Source: Streptomyces dysideae (GTDB lineage: Bacteria > Actinomycetota > Actinomycetes > Streptomycetales > Streptomycetaceae). Taken from it: DNA of 64,000 nucleotides. The notes under the pieces are model-generated. The model was given only the letters and a program-made list of their open reading frames with translations. It did no database searches and was not told the DNA's origin. Numbering within the stretch: position 1 is the first letter of the stretch; each line of letters begins with the position of its first letter. The DNA lies in the NCBI RefSeq assembly GCF_001514305.1, contig NZ_KQ949098.1, positions 1 through 64,000 of the forward strand, read 5' to 3'. A program made the position numbers and the translations under genes. Shown piece after piece: positions 26,312 to 36,909 of this stretch.

Positions 26312-29300
26312 TCACGCACCTCGCGTGGCCGGCGCCGGCAGGGTCCCGGTCTTGACGCAGTGGTCGAGGTAGCGGAACACCAGGGCGCGGTCGGCGAGGG
26401 GGCAGGAGATGCCGGTGCCTTCGAGGCCGCGCAGGACGTTGTCGGCCCGCACCCGGCCCAGTCCGAGGTCGGTGTCGCCGCCCTCGGCGCTGTCGGTCCA
26501 GGAGTCGAAGAACGCGCCGGTCGTCGCGGCCACGTCGGCGGAGCGGGGCAGTTCCGCCCGCCACCGGGACAGCGGAAGCCGCTTCACCCCGTAGCCGTAC
26601 TCCTGGACCCAGTCATAGAGGTCGGCCAGCCGGACGGGCGGTACCGGGGCGTGGTTGAAGACCGTGCCCGGTGCCGGAGCGGTCAGGGAGAGGCGGACGA
26701 CGGCTCGGGCGACGTAGTCCACCGGTGTCCAGACCTCCGCGTCGAACAGGTCGGGCAGGATGCCGGCGGGGATGCCCGACTGGAGCACGCTCCACAGGAA
26801 GTCTTTCTCGTTGACGTAGCCGGTGTCCGGCGCGCCGACGACCCGGCCCAGCCGGTGCAGTGTGACCGGCAGCCCGCGCTCGGCGGCCTGCTCCAGCAGC
26901 CGTTCGGAGGCCCACTTGGACTGCTGGTAGCCGTAGACCAGCCCGGGGTGCGGCGGCAGGAACGCCTCCGGTACTTCGGGGGCCCGGCCGCGGGGCGGGG
27001 CGGTGGACAGGGTGGAGACCAGGTGGACCGGGACCGAGCGGGGCACCGCCATGCGCAGCAGCTCGCGGGTGGACTCGGTGTTGGCGCCGCGCAGGCTGGC
27101 GTAGTCGCGCATGATGCTGACCGTCGCGGCGTTGTGGAGGATCGCGTCACAGGTCTCGGCCAGTTCCGTGAACCGGGCCTCCCCGAGCCCGAGTCGGGGC
27201 TTGGCGAGGTCGGCGGGGAGGGCGGTGACGCGCCGCTGGTCGGCGGGGAGCGCGAGCTGCTGGTCGGTCAGGGCCCGGTGGACGCGCTCGGCGGCCTCGG
27301 CCGGGCTCGCCGCGCGGACCGGGCAGACGATCTCGGCGTCGGTGGTGGCCAGGAGTTCGGCCAGCAGGTGGGAGCCGACGAACCCGGTGGCGCCGGTGAG
27401 CAGGACCCGGCGCGGTGCGTTGCGGGTGCCGGCGACCGGGGCGGCGGGCGCGATGTCCTTGTCCAGTACGGCGTCGGCGAGGACCGCCTCCGGCAAACCG
27501 GGCGGCGTGGTCGTCGGCGCCTTCTCGCGGGCCTCCAGGTGGCGCGCGAGTCCGGCCGCCGTCGGATGCTGGAAGAGCCAGGCCACGCGTACCTCCCGGG
27601 CCAGCTCCACGCCGAGCCGGTTGGCGACCTGGATGGCCTGCAGCGACTGGGCTCCCAGGTCGAACACGTCGTCGTGGGGCGCGATGTGCTCGGCGCCCAG
27701 GATCTGCTCCCAGATGGCCGTGATGGCCCGCTCCAGCGAACTGCCGGTCTCCGGGGCCGAGCTGGACACGCTGTCCCCGGCGCTCTCCCCGGCGGCCTCC
27801 CCGACCGTGCCGAGCGCGTTCCGGTCGATCTTCCCGGAGCCGGTGCGGGGCAGCCGCTCCAGGAACTCCACGGCGGACGGCACGATCGCCGCCGGCAGCA
27901 TCGCCCGCAGATGCTCCCGGACCTGCGCCGCCGTCGGCGCCGGGTCGGCGGGGACGACGTACGCCGCCAGCCTCCGCGTCCCGTCGGGCAGCACCTGACC
28001 GACCGCGGCGGCCTCGCGGACCCGCGGATGGGTGAGGAGTACGGTCTCGACCTCGGCCGGCTGCACCCGATGCCCGCTGATCTTGAACTCGTCGTCGGCC
28101 CGTCCCACGAACCGCAGCTGCCCGTCGTCGCCGAGCCGCACGAGGTCGCCCGTGCGATAGCCGCGGGGACTGCCGGGCAGCTGCCCGAGCGGGGCGAACC
28201 GCGCCTCGTCCTGCGGCCGTTCGCCCCGGTAGCCGAGGGCCAGCGCGTCGCCGACGAGGTACAGCTCACCGCCGAGGACGGCGGCCCGCATGCCGGGCAG
28301 CGGCACCCCGATCGGTACGTCGCCGGGGGCGAGCCCGGGGTCGTGGAGGTCGGCGACGGTGGCGACGACGGTGGCCTCGGTCGGGCCGTAGGTGTTGAAC
28401 AGCCGCACCGAGGAGCCGACCGACTCCCGCCAGCGGCCGACGCGTTCGGGCAGTGCGGCCTCGCCCCCGATGATGACGGTGCGCACCCCGGCGGGCAGGG
28501 CGGCGGCGCCGGTCGAGACGGCGAAGGCGAGTTCGTGCCAGTAGGCGGTGGGCAGGTCCAGCACGCTGATCCGCAGCCGGTCGCACGCGGCCAGGAGCCC
28601 GGGCACCGACTCGGTCATGTCGTCGGTGCGCACGACGAGCGTCGCGCCGGTGCAGAGGGTCAGGAAGATCTCCTCGACACTGGCGTCGAAGTGCAGCGGC
28701 GCGAACTGCAGGACCCGGTCCTCGCGGTCCAGCCCGTAGCGGTACGCCGCGCCCGCGACGAAGGTGGCGAGCGCGCCGTGGCTGATCCGGACGCCCTTGG
28801 GCCGGCCGGTGGAGCCGGAGGTGTAGATGACGTACGCCGGATCGTCCGGACCTGTGGTGGCCGGAGCCGCCGCCCGGTCACCGGCGTCCGGGGCGGCGTC
28901 GAGCAGCAGGACGGCACGGTCCTGGAAGCGGGCGGCGTGGGCGCCGTGGGTGAGGACGAGGGCCGGGTCCGCGTCCGTCAGGAGCGCCGCCGTACGGGAC
29001 TCGGGCGCGCCCGGGTCGAGCGGGCAGTACGCGGCGCCGGAGAGCAGGACGCCGAGGATCGCGGTGATGGCGTCGATGCCGCGCGGCAGGGCGACGGCGA
29101 CGAGGGTGCCCGGGCCGGCGCCACGGGCCGCGAGCCGGCGCGCGAGGTGGCGTGCGGCGCCGAACAGCTCGGCGTAGGTGATGCTCCGGCCGTCGTGTTC
29201 GACGGCGGTGGCGCCGCCGCGCCGGGCGGCGTGGTCGGCGATCAGGCTCAGCACCGGCCGGGCCGGACCGGGCAGCGGCCCGCCGTCGAGCACGGTGCCG

Positions 29301-30613
29301 GACCGCTGACCGCCGAGCACCCGGGCCGGGTCGGCGACCGCCTCGCGCAGCAGGTCCAGCAGGCCCCGCTGGTGTGCGGCCAGGTCGCTCTCGGCGTAGA
29401 GCTGCGGGTTGGCGTCGACGGCGATGCGCAGGCCCGCGCCCTCGGCACGGTCGTACACGTTGACCGCCAGGTCGTCGACGGGCCCCGCGGACACGTTGTG
29501 GACGGTGCTGCGGTGTCCGGCGAAGCGCAGGTCGTACTCGAACGGCATGATGTTGACGCCGGGCCCGGACAGTCTGCGCCGGCCGCCGACCAGCTTCAGA
29601 TCGCGCCGCAACCGCTCGTAGCGGTACCGCTGGTGCGGCAGCCCCGCCCGCAGCTCGCCGGCCACCCGCGCCGCCAGGTCCCGCAGGCTGTCCTGCTCGT
29701 CGACGGCGACGCGCAGCGGCAGGATGTTCCGCACCATGCTCGGCACTCGCAGCGACACCGAGCCGAGGCGGCCCATCGCGGGCAGGCTGAGGACGATCTC
29801 CGGCGCCCCGGTCGAGCGGTGCAGATACGCCGCCGTGACGGCCAGCACCACATCGGACCAGGACACCGAGAGCTCGCGCGCGACGGATCGCAGCGCCTCC
29901 GTGTCGGCCGCGTCGAGGTCCGTGACGTGGCGCAGGAAGTCCCGCGCCGGGAGTGCCTGGCCCTCGGCGAGGGCGGCCACCGCCGGGCGGTCCGCGAACC
30001 GCCGGGTCCAGTACGCGCGGTCCTTGGCGAACCGGTCCGACTCCCGGTACGCGTGCTCCTCCCGCCGTACCGACTCCAGGGTGCCGAATCCGCTCTCGCC
30101 GGGCGGCACGCCCTCCACCAGGGCCGTGTAGACCTGCGCCACGCGCTGGGCGACCAGGGAGAGGCCGAAGCCGTCGAGGGCGATGTGGTGGACGCGGTGG
30201 TACCAGAGGTACTCCGCGGGGGCCGTGCGCAGCAGGGCGTGGCCGAAGACCGGGCCGCGTTCGAGGTCGACCGGGCGGGCCAGGTCGCGGGCCATCCAGT
30301 CGAGGGCGGCCTGCCGTGGGTCCGGGGCGGTGGTGAGGTCGGCGAGGTGCGGCTGCCAGTCGAGGCCGGGGGCGGACAGCTGCCAGGGCTGTCCGCGCTC
30401 GTCGGTGGTGAAGCGGACGTTCAGGGCCTCGACCTCGGCCACCGTGTGGCGCAGGGCCCGCTCGAAGGCGGCCTCGTCGACCGGGCCGTGGATGAGCACG
30501 TACTCGGCGGTGTTGTAGGCGGGGCTGTCCAGGTCGAGCTGCTGGCCGGTCCAGATGCCCTCCTGGGCGGCCAGCAGCGGGTGCCGCTCGCCGTGCGGGT
30601 CAGGCGTCGGCAT
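26312..30613 (-). CDS. scoA: Single-module NRPS C-A-T-R for isonitrile lipopeptide (ScoA/Nrp-like)
   Basis: The 1433-residue protein has a condensation domain (1-440, HHIALDG at 142-148), an adenylation domain (455-935, YTSGSTGRPKG at about 597, Lys928), a carrier domain with Ser990 (DLGAQSLQ), and a terminal thioester reductase (1066-1433, GATGFVG, YGYQQSK). The specificity residues by GrsA alignment are D643 A644 E647 D686 I714 G716 T741 V749 V750 plus Lys, close to lysine codes. This matches ScoA and mycobacterial Nrp, which acylate lysine with two isonitrile acyl chains and release an alcohol reductively. It overlaps the upstream carrier gene by 14 bp. Confidence 0.9.
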   Translation of the reverse strand: MPTPDPHGERHPLLAAQEGIWTGQQLDLDSPAYNTAEYVLIHGPVDEAAFERALRHTVAEVEALNVRFTTDERGQPWQLSAPGLDWQPHLADLTTAPDPRQAALDWMARDLARPVDLERGPVFGHALLRTAPAEYLWYHRVHHIALDGFGLSLVAQRVAQVYTALVEGVPPGESGFGTLESVRREEHAYRESDRFAKDRAYWTRRFADRPAVAALAEGQALPARDFLRHVTDLDAADTEALRSVARELSVSWSDVVLAVTAAYLHRSTGAPEIVLSLPAMGRLGSVSLRVPSMVRNILPLRVAVDEQDSLRDLAARVAGELRAGLPHQRYRYERLRRDLKLVGGRRRLSGPGVNIMPFEYDLRFAGHRSTVHNVSAGPVDDLAVNVYDRAEGAGLRIAVDANPQLYAESDLAAHQRGLLDLLREAVADPARVLGGQRSGTVLDGGPLPGPARPVLSLIADHAARRGGATAVEHDGRSITYAELFGAARHLARRLAARGAGPGTLVAVALPRGIDAITAILGVLLSGAAYCPLDPGAPESRTAALLTDADPALVLTHGAHAARFQDRAVLLLDAAPDAGDRAAAPATTGPDDPAYVIYTSGSTGRPKGVRISHGALATFVAGAAYRYGLDREDRVLQFAPLHFDASVEEIFLTLCTGATLVVRTDDMTESVPGLLAACDRLRISVLDLPTAYWHELAFAVSTGAAALPAGVRTVIIGGEAALPERVGRWRESVGSSVRLFNTYGPTEATVVATVADLHDPGLAPGDVPIGVPLPGMRAAVLGGELYLVGDALALGYRGERPQDEARFAPLGQLPGSPRGYRTGDLVRLGDDGQLRFVGRADDEFKISGHRVQPAEVETVLLTHPRVREAAAVGQVLPDGTRRLAAYVVPADPAPTAAQVREHLRAMLPAAIVPSAVEFLERLPRTGSGKIDRNALGTVGEAAGESAGDSVSSSAPETGSSLERAITAIWEQILGAEHIAPHDDVFDLGAQSLQAIQVANRLGVELAREVRVAWLFQHPTAAGLARHLEAREKAPTTTPPGLPEAVLADAVLDKDIAPAAPVAGTRNAPRRVLLTGATGFVGSHLLAELLATTDAEIVCPVRAASPAEAAERVHRALTDQQLALPADQRRVTALPADLAKPRLGLGEARFTELAETCDAILHNAATVSIMRDYASLRGANTESTRELLRMAVPRSVPVHLVSTLSTAPPRGRAPEVPEAFLPPHPGLVYGYQQSKWASERLLEQAAERGLPVTLHRLGRVVGAPDTGYVNEKDFLWSVLQSGIPAGILPDLFDAEVWTPVDYVARAVVRLSLTAPAPGTVFNHAPVPPVRLADLYDWVQEYGYGVKRLPLSRWRAELPRSADVAATTGAFFDSWTDSAEGGDTDLGLGRVRADNVLRGLEGTGISCPLADRALVFRYLDHCVKTGTLPAPATRGA

Positions 30614-30857
30614 GGGTGGCTCCCGACTGGCGTTCGGACAGCAGCTCCCACCACTGGGCGAACGAGGTGCGCTCGGCGAGCTCCAGGAAGCTCACCTCCG
30701 CGCCGGCTTCCCGCCACCGCGCGGCCAGGGTGGTGATGCGCAGCGAGTCCAGGCCCGCGTACAGGGGGTTCTCCTCGAGGTCGACCTCGTCGGGTTGCTG
30801 GTGCAGGAACTCCGCCAGGTCCGCACGGAAGCGTGCCGGCGTCAGGGGCTCGGGCAT
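30600..30857 (-). CDS. Stand-alone carrier protein, aryl-carrier (EntB C-terminus) like
   Basis: The 85-residue protein has a phosphopantetheine site at Ser38 (YAGLDSLRI) and a following EVSFLELAERTSFAQWWELL, which resembles the aryl carrier domain of EntB and similar siderophore synthetases more than fatty-acid ACPs. It overlaps the NRPS start by 14 bp, so it is co-translated with it. A second, ordinary ACP (34048-34284) is also in this operon. It could shuttle an acyl group to the condensation domain (inference). Confidence 0.8.
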   Translation of the reverse strand: MPEPLTPARFRADLAEFLHQQPDEVDLEENPLYAGLDSLRITTLAARWREAGAEVSFLELAERTSFAQWWELLSERQSGATHADA

Positions 30858-30897
30858 GTCGTCTCTCTCGGTAGCCGGGGTGATGGCCGCGTGCCGG

Positions 30898-32490
<1,593 letters not shown>

Positions 32491-32567
32491 GTTCGGGCCC
32501 TCCGTTCTCGGTGGTCCGACGGCGCGCCGCCGAAGGGGGCGGCGGCGCGCCGGGGGATCGGTTCTGC

Positions 32568-33110
32568 CTACGGGGCGTTGACGATGGCGAGCTTGACCTC
32601 GCCGTCGCAGCGGCCACCCGCGCTGTCCCAGTACCGGTAGGAGGTGTCGGCGACGATCAGCGGGCTTCCGCCGCCGGGGGAGCGCCGTTCCACCGACTGG
32701 AACTCGATCTCGCCCGAGAAGGAACGGGCGTTGATGGGCCGCCGGAAGCTGCCGGCGAACCGGGCGATGAGGATGTCCGGGAGCTGGTGCCGCCAGTAGT
32801 CGTCCAGCGTCCAGGACCTGAAGTCCTCGAGCAGGCCCTCCTTCACCGCCTTGGCGACGGTGTAATACATCATCTGGTTGTAGCTGATGTTGACTTCGAC
32901 CGCGTTGAGATGCCCGGTGTCGTCGATGTAGCAGGACTCCGGGATGGCGAACTCGCAGCGTGCCGTCACCCGGTCGGACCGGGCGCTGACCGACGCGGAC
33001 TTCAGGTACTTGCAGTTCGCCTTGTACGGCCTGAGCACCTGCGCCAGGAGTTCGTCGTCCGAGTCGAAGTGCAGGGCGGGCGCGTCGAGTTGGGCGGCCC
33101 GCGCGCTCAT
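32568..33110 (-). CDS. scoD: FcoT/ScoD-like thioesterase-lyase
   Basis: The 180-residue hot-dog-fold protein has the conserved block HLNAVEVNISYNQMMYYTV (about residues 66-84) that carries the active-site residues of the mycobacterial FcoT family. In the characterised sco pathway the partner adds glycine to an alpha,beta-unsaturated acyl-ACP and releases a beta-N-carboxymethyl amino acid. The ATG overlaps the oxygenase stop by 4 bp. The reaction is taken from the family; only the fold and context are visible here. Confidence 0.85.
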   Translation of the reverse strand: MSARAAQLDAPALHFDSDDELLAQVLRPYKANCKYLKSASVSARSDRVTARCEFAIPESCYIDDTGHLNAVEVNISYNQMMYYTVAKAVKEGLLEDFRSWTLDDYWRHQLPDILIARFAGSFRRPINARSFSGEIEFQSVERRSPGGGSPLIVADTSYRYWDSAGGRCDGEVKLAIVNAP

Positions 33111-33994
33111 GCCGCGACCTCGTCGGAGAGCTTGCGCTCGTCGTGCACGGTCACCCGGAAGGAGACGGTGGGCTCGGGCGTGGTGGTGTGCCGGGCCCGG
33201 TGGATGAGGCTGCGGTTGTCCCAGACCAGCAGGTCGCCCTTCTCGAACTCCTGCAGGTGGATGCCCTCGTGCGCGAAGGTGTCGTCCAGCTGGCCGGTGG
33301 CCTCGAAGAGCTGGTGCAGCAGGTCCGTCTCCAGCGGCTTGCCGTCCTCGTCCTCGATGCCGACGGTGAAGCCCTCACTGATGTAGAGGATCGTTTCGCC
33401 GGTCATGGGGTGGGTGAAGGTGGTCGGCTTCACGACGGGCGGGGTCTTCGTCTCGACCTCCTCGATGATCTCGGAGATAGGCCGGTAGACGTCGTGCGGG
33501 CGGATCTTGAAGTACTTGCGCACCGAGTGCCGGCAGTACGTCCCCGCGGCCTCCTTCTTGAGCTCCTCGGGGAGCGCCTCGTAGGCCTTGCCCATGTCGA
33601 TGAAGTAGGTGCCGCGGTTCTTCTCGGGGATGACCTGCGGGTGGATCAGGGTGAGGCCGAAGGGGTCGGGCATGAACTGGTAGTCGGCGTGCCAGAACTT
33701 GCCGGTCTTCGGCACGCCTATCTGCTTGCCGTCCTTCGGCACGTTCGAGGACACGAATATCTCCTCGACCTCCGGGTGCTTGTACATCGGCTCGTAGTAG
33801 GTCTCCGGGCGGCCCAGCAGCCTGCCGAGTTCCAGGAACTGCTGCGGCGTCAGGTCCTGGTGCTTCAGGACCGCGATCTTCTGCGTGTAGACCGTCTGCT
33901 TGAGCGTCTCGATGTCCGCCGGGGAGGCGCTGGCGTGGTCGAACCCCTCGACGGTGGCGCCGAGTGACTTGCCGGTCTGGGCCTTGATCTCCAT
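33107..33994 (-). CDS. scoE: Non-haem Fe(II)/2-oxoglutarate isonitrile synthase (ScoE-like)
   Basis: The 295-residue TauD-fold enzyme has the iron triad His102-x-Asp104 (FWHADYQF) and His265 (SLIHRARH), and Arg280 for 2-oxoglutarate. Tyr66, Tyr67, Tyr105, Lys163 and His269 are also present; all are offset by 30 from the residues I recall as catalytic in ScoE. The family oxidises a glycine-derived N-carboxymethyl beta-amino acid to an isonitrile with loss of CO2. It is the hallmark enzyme of this cluster. Its stop overlaps the thioesterase ATG. Confidence 0.92.
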   Translation of the reverse strand: MEIKAQTGKSLGATVEGFDHASASPADIETLKQTVYTQKIAVLKHQDLTPQQFLELGRLLGRPETYYEPMYKHPEVEEIFVSSNVPKDGKQIGVPKTGKFWHADYQFMPDPFGLTLIHPQVIPEKNRGTYFIDMGKAYEALPEELKKEAAGTYCRHSVRKYFKIRPHDVYRPISEIIEEVETKTPPVVKPTTFTHPMTGETILYISEGFTVGIEDEDGKPLETDLLHQLFEATGQLDDTFAHEGIHLQEFEKGDLLVWDNRSLIHRARHTTTPEPTVSFRVTVHDERKLSDEVAA

Positions 33995-34047
33995 GGTTCT
34001 CCGCTTTCTGTGGTTGCTGCGGTTTCCGTGGTGTCCGGGTGGGACGG

Positions 34048-34284
34048 CTACTGGGCGAGCTTCGAGTCGATCAGGCGGGCGGTCGCGTCCAGGGTCAGGT
34101 CCTCCTGGAGCTCGTTGTCGCCGACCGGGACGCCGAGGTCGCGTTCGATACGCATGCTGATCTCGACCATGGTCAGCGAGTCGACGTCCAGCCCGGCGAA
34201 GGTCGCCTCCGGGCTGATCCGGTCGGTCGGCGCGTCGTGCAGTTTGGTGAGGATCGCGACCAGTTGGTCATAGGTGGTGCTCAT
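34048..34284 (-). CDS. scoB: Acyl carrier protein (ScoB-like)
   Basis: The 78-residue acidic protein has the phosphopantetheine Ser36 in GLDVDSLTMVEIS and the helix pattern of a type II ACP. It should carry the acyl chain during glycine addition and isonitrile formation. Its ATG overlaps the KAS III stop (ATGA), tying the KAS III to the pathway. A 53-bp gap precedes the oxygenase gene. Confidence 0.88.
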   Translation of the reverse strand: MSTTYDQLVAILTKLHDAPTDRISPEATFAGLDVDSLTMVEISMRIERDLGVPVGDNELQEDLTLDATARLIDSKLAQ

Positions 34285-35384
34285 GATGCGGGTGCTCCTC
34301 CTTGGTCGTACGGGTGGTTGACGTGCGGGAGAGCGGGCCAGCTCAGCAGGCAGGAGCCCCAGGTGAGGCCGCCGCCGAACGCGGTGAGCAGGACGCGCTC
34401 CCCCGGCCGGACGGTGTGCTGGGAGGCCGCGTCGGCCAGGGCCAGCGGGATGGACGCGGCACCGGTGTTGCCCACCGACTCGACGTTGGACACACAGCGC
34501 TCCGGGGGCAGCCCGAGGTCCTCCGCGACCGAGCGCAGGATGCGCAGGTTCGCCTGGTGGGGGACGAAGTGGTCGACGTCCTCGGCCTTGCGGTCGGCCC
34601 GGGTGAGGGTGGCGCGCGCCGAGGCCGCCATGCGAGTGACCGCGTGCCGGTAGACCTCTTTGCCGCGCATCGAGAAGTGGTGGTCCCGCGGGGCCGGTTC
34701 GCCCGGTGCCGAGCGCTGCCGGGAGCCGCCGGCGGCCACCATGATCAGCTCTTCGCCGGCGCCGTCGCTGCCGAGGTCGAAGTGGCCGACGGCGCCGGGC
34801 TCTTCGGGGTGCCCGGCCCGCAGGACGACCGCGCCGGCGCCGTCCCCGAAGATGATCGCGTTGGCACGGTCCTCAGGGTCGACGATCGACGAGTAGGTGT
34901 CCGCGCCGATGAGCAGGACGCGTTCGGCCACCCCGGCCGCGATCAGACCGGCGGCCGAGGCCAGCCCGTACACGAACCCGGTGCAGACCGCGCTGACGTC
35001 GAACGCCGCGGCGCCCGTCAGACCCAGCCGGCTCGCGACCAGCGGAGCGGTGGCCGGGCAGGAGCGGTCCGGGGTCGTGGTGGCGACGATCACCGCGTCC
35101 ACGGTGTCGGCGTCCCCCCCGTGGCCGGACTCCAGCGCGCGCCGGCCCGCCTCCACCGCGAGGTCGGAGGTGGCCTGACCGGGCGCGGCGAAGTGCCGAC
35201 GGCCGATCCCGGTGCGGGTCCGGATCCACTCGTCGCTGGTGTCGAGCCGCCGGGACAGCTCCGCGTTGGTCACCACGCGCGGCGGCACCCAACCGGCCAG
35301 ACCGCACAGGACGGCTGACCGTTCCCGCCCCGCGGGGGACGGTGGGACATGGGGGCCGAGGGGGTGTGGGGGCGTGCTGGACAC
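34281..35384 (-). CDS. Beta-ketoacyl-ACP synthase III (FabH-like)
   Basis: The 367-residue enzyme has catalytic Cys134 (SAVCTGFVYG), the His of PHQANLRI and the Asn of ESVGNTGAAS. It begins at GTG 35384 with GAGGAGA 8 bases upstream, giving a Pro-rich N-terminal tail of about 25 residues beyond the usual FabH start. The upstream ATG at 35555 is in non-coding-like sequence. KAS III is not part of the minimal sco set, and here it may build or prime the short acyl chain that the ACP carries. Confidence 0.88.
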   Translation of the reverse strand: MSSTPPHPLGPHVPPSPAGRERSAVLCGLAGWVPPRVVTNAELSRRLDTSDEWIRTRTGIGRRHFAAPGQATSDLAVEAGRRALESGHGGDADTVDAVIVATTTPDRSCPATAPLVASRLGLTGAAAFDVSAVCTGFVYGLASAAGLIAAGVAERVLLIGADTYSSIVDPEDRANAIIFGDGAGAVVLRAGHPEEPGAVGHFDLGSDGAGEELIMVAAGGSRQRSAPGEPAPRDHHFSMRGKEVYRHAVTRMAASARATLTRADRKAEDVDHFVPHQANLRILRSVAEDLGLPPERCVSNVESVGNTGAASIPLALADAASQHTVRPGERVLLTAFGGGLTWGSCLLSWPALPHVNHPYDQGGAPAS

Positions 35385-35502
35385 GGCTCTTGTCTCCTCG
35401 TTGTCGTACGCCGGATGGGGACGCGGGGTGCTCAGAGGGAGGGGGAGGGGAGGGGTGTGTCGGCAGAGCGGAACCGGGCCGGCCGGATAGGCGCGGTGGC
35501 GC

Positions 35503-36909
35503 CTAAGGCCGGGCGGTCCGGCGCCCGAGAGCCAGGACGGCCACCGCACCGACACAGATGCCGGCCGCGATGACGTACACGGCGTCGCGGACCCCGCCGA
35601 GCAGGGCGGCGCCGGTCAGGCCGTGGCCCCCGGTGCCGGCGACGGCCACCAGGACCGCCAGGCCCACGGCGCCGCCCACCTGCAGCGTGGTCGACGCCAT
35701 GCCGGAGGCGATGCCCTGGTCGTCGGGGGCGACACCGGCCGCCGCCGCTATCCACATGGCGGTCCAGGTGGCGCCCTGGCCGAGGCTCAGCAGCACGATG
35801 CCGGGCAGCAGACGCGTGTACGAACCGTCGTCGGTGAGGGCGACGGCCAGCAGCAGTCCGCCGAGGGCGCCCACGGCCATGCCGGCCAGCATCGTGCCGC
35901 GCACCCCGAGGGCGGCCACGGCCTTCTCGCCGGTCTGGGTTCCGGCGGCGACCACAAGGGCGGGCACCAGGAAGGCGAGTCCGGTGCCCAGCGCGCTGTA
36001 GCCGCGCACCGTCTGGAAGTACAGGGTCAGGAAGTAGGGGACGGAACTGAACGTGGCACTGAACAGCGCGGTCAGCGCCATGGCACCGAGCAGGCCGCGG
36101 TGGGCGAACATCCGTGCCGGGGTGAGGGGATCGCGGGTGCGCGCCTCGGTGACCGCGAAGAGCGCCAGCAGTACGGCGGACAGCGCCGCGCAGACCAGCA
36201 CACCACGGCTGCCCCAGCCCGCCTCGGGGGCGTGCACGAGGACGAACACCAGCAGCGTGATGCCCGCGGTGGCGGTCAGGGCGCCCAGGAGGTCGAAGTC
36301 CCCACGCCGGGACAGCGGCCCGTCGGCGGGGAAGAGCAGCGCACCGGCCAGCGCGATCCCGCCGGCCACGGGGACGTTGACGAGGAACACCGACGGCCAG
36401 CCGAAGGCGTCCACCAGCACCCCGCCCAGCAGCGAGCCGAAGCACAGTCCGCCCGCGCCGGCGGCTCCCCACGCGGCCAGGGCCCGGTTACGGCTCGGAC
36501 CCTCCTCGTAGAGGGTGTTGATCAGGGAGAGGGTGGCCGGGAACAGCAGGGCCCCGCCGACACCCTGCACGGCGCGCACCGCGACGAGGACGCCCGCGGA
36601 CCCGGACAGCCCGCCCACCAGCGACGACACCGCGTACAGCAGGGCGGCGACCACGAAGATCCGGCGCCTGCCGAGCAGGTCGGTCGCCCGTCCGCCGAGC
36701 AGCAGGAACCCTCCGGTGGCCACGACGTAGGCGCTGACCACCCACTGGAGGTCCTGGCCGGAAAAGCCCAGCCCGCCGCCGATGCTCGGCAGGGCGACAT
36801 AGACGATGTTGAAGTCGAGCGAGATGACCAGCTGCGCGGTGGCCAGGACGAGCAGGGGCAGTCCAAGACGTGGACGGGATGGAGCGGATGGCGACTTCAG
36901 CACGGACAT
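35503..36909 (-). CDS. MFS transporter, EmrB/QacA type (DHA2, 14 helices)
   Basis: The 468-residue protein has about 14 membrane segments and the DHA2 motif LDFNIVYVALPSIGGGLG in helix 1, GGRATDLLGRRR (motif A) and a middle loop with TRDPLTPARMFAHRG. It starts at ATG 36909 after a purine-rich AAGGGGGA. DHA2 proteins are proton-driven exporters. Its position at the head of the minus-strand isonitrile lipopeptide genes makes it the likely exporter of the product. The gap to KAS III is 118 bp. Confidence 0.88.
   Translation of the reverse strand: MSVLKSPSAPSRPRLGLPLLVLATAQLVISLDFNIVYVALPSIGGGLGFSGQDLQWVVSAYVVATGGFLLLGGRATDLLGRRRIFVVAALLYAVSSLVGGLSGSAGVLVAVRAVQGVGGALLFPATLSLINTLYEEGPSRNRALAAWGAAGAGGLCFGSLLGGVLVDAFGWPSVFLVNVPVAGGIALAGALLFPADGPLSRRGDFDLLGALTATAGITLLVFVLVHAPEAGWGSRGVLVCAALSAVLLALFAVTEARTRDPLTPARMFAHRGLLGAMALTALFSATFSSVPYFLTLYFQTVRGYSALGTGLAFLVPALVVAAGTQTGEKAVAALGVRGTMLAGMAVGALGGLLLAVALTDDGSYTRLLPGIVLLSLGQGATWTAMWIAAAAGVAPDDQGIASGMASTTLQVGGAVGLAVLVAVAGTGGHGLTGAALLGGVRDAVYVIAAGICVGAVAVLALGRRTARP

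Noticed and set aside
25217..30736. A very long plus-strand open frame of more than 1,800 codons opposite the NRPS
   Set aside because: It is the antisense of the NRPS and neighbours, with a Gly/Arg/Val-rich composition lacking any domain. The minus strand has clear NRPS motifs. Long antisense frames are common in GC-rich genomes.
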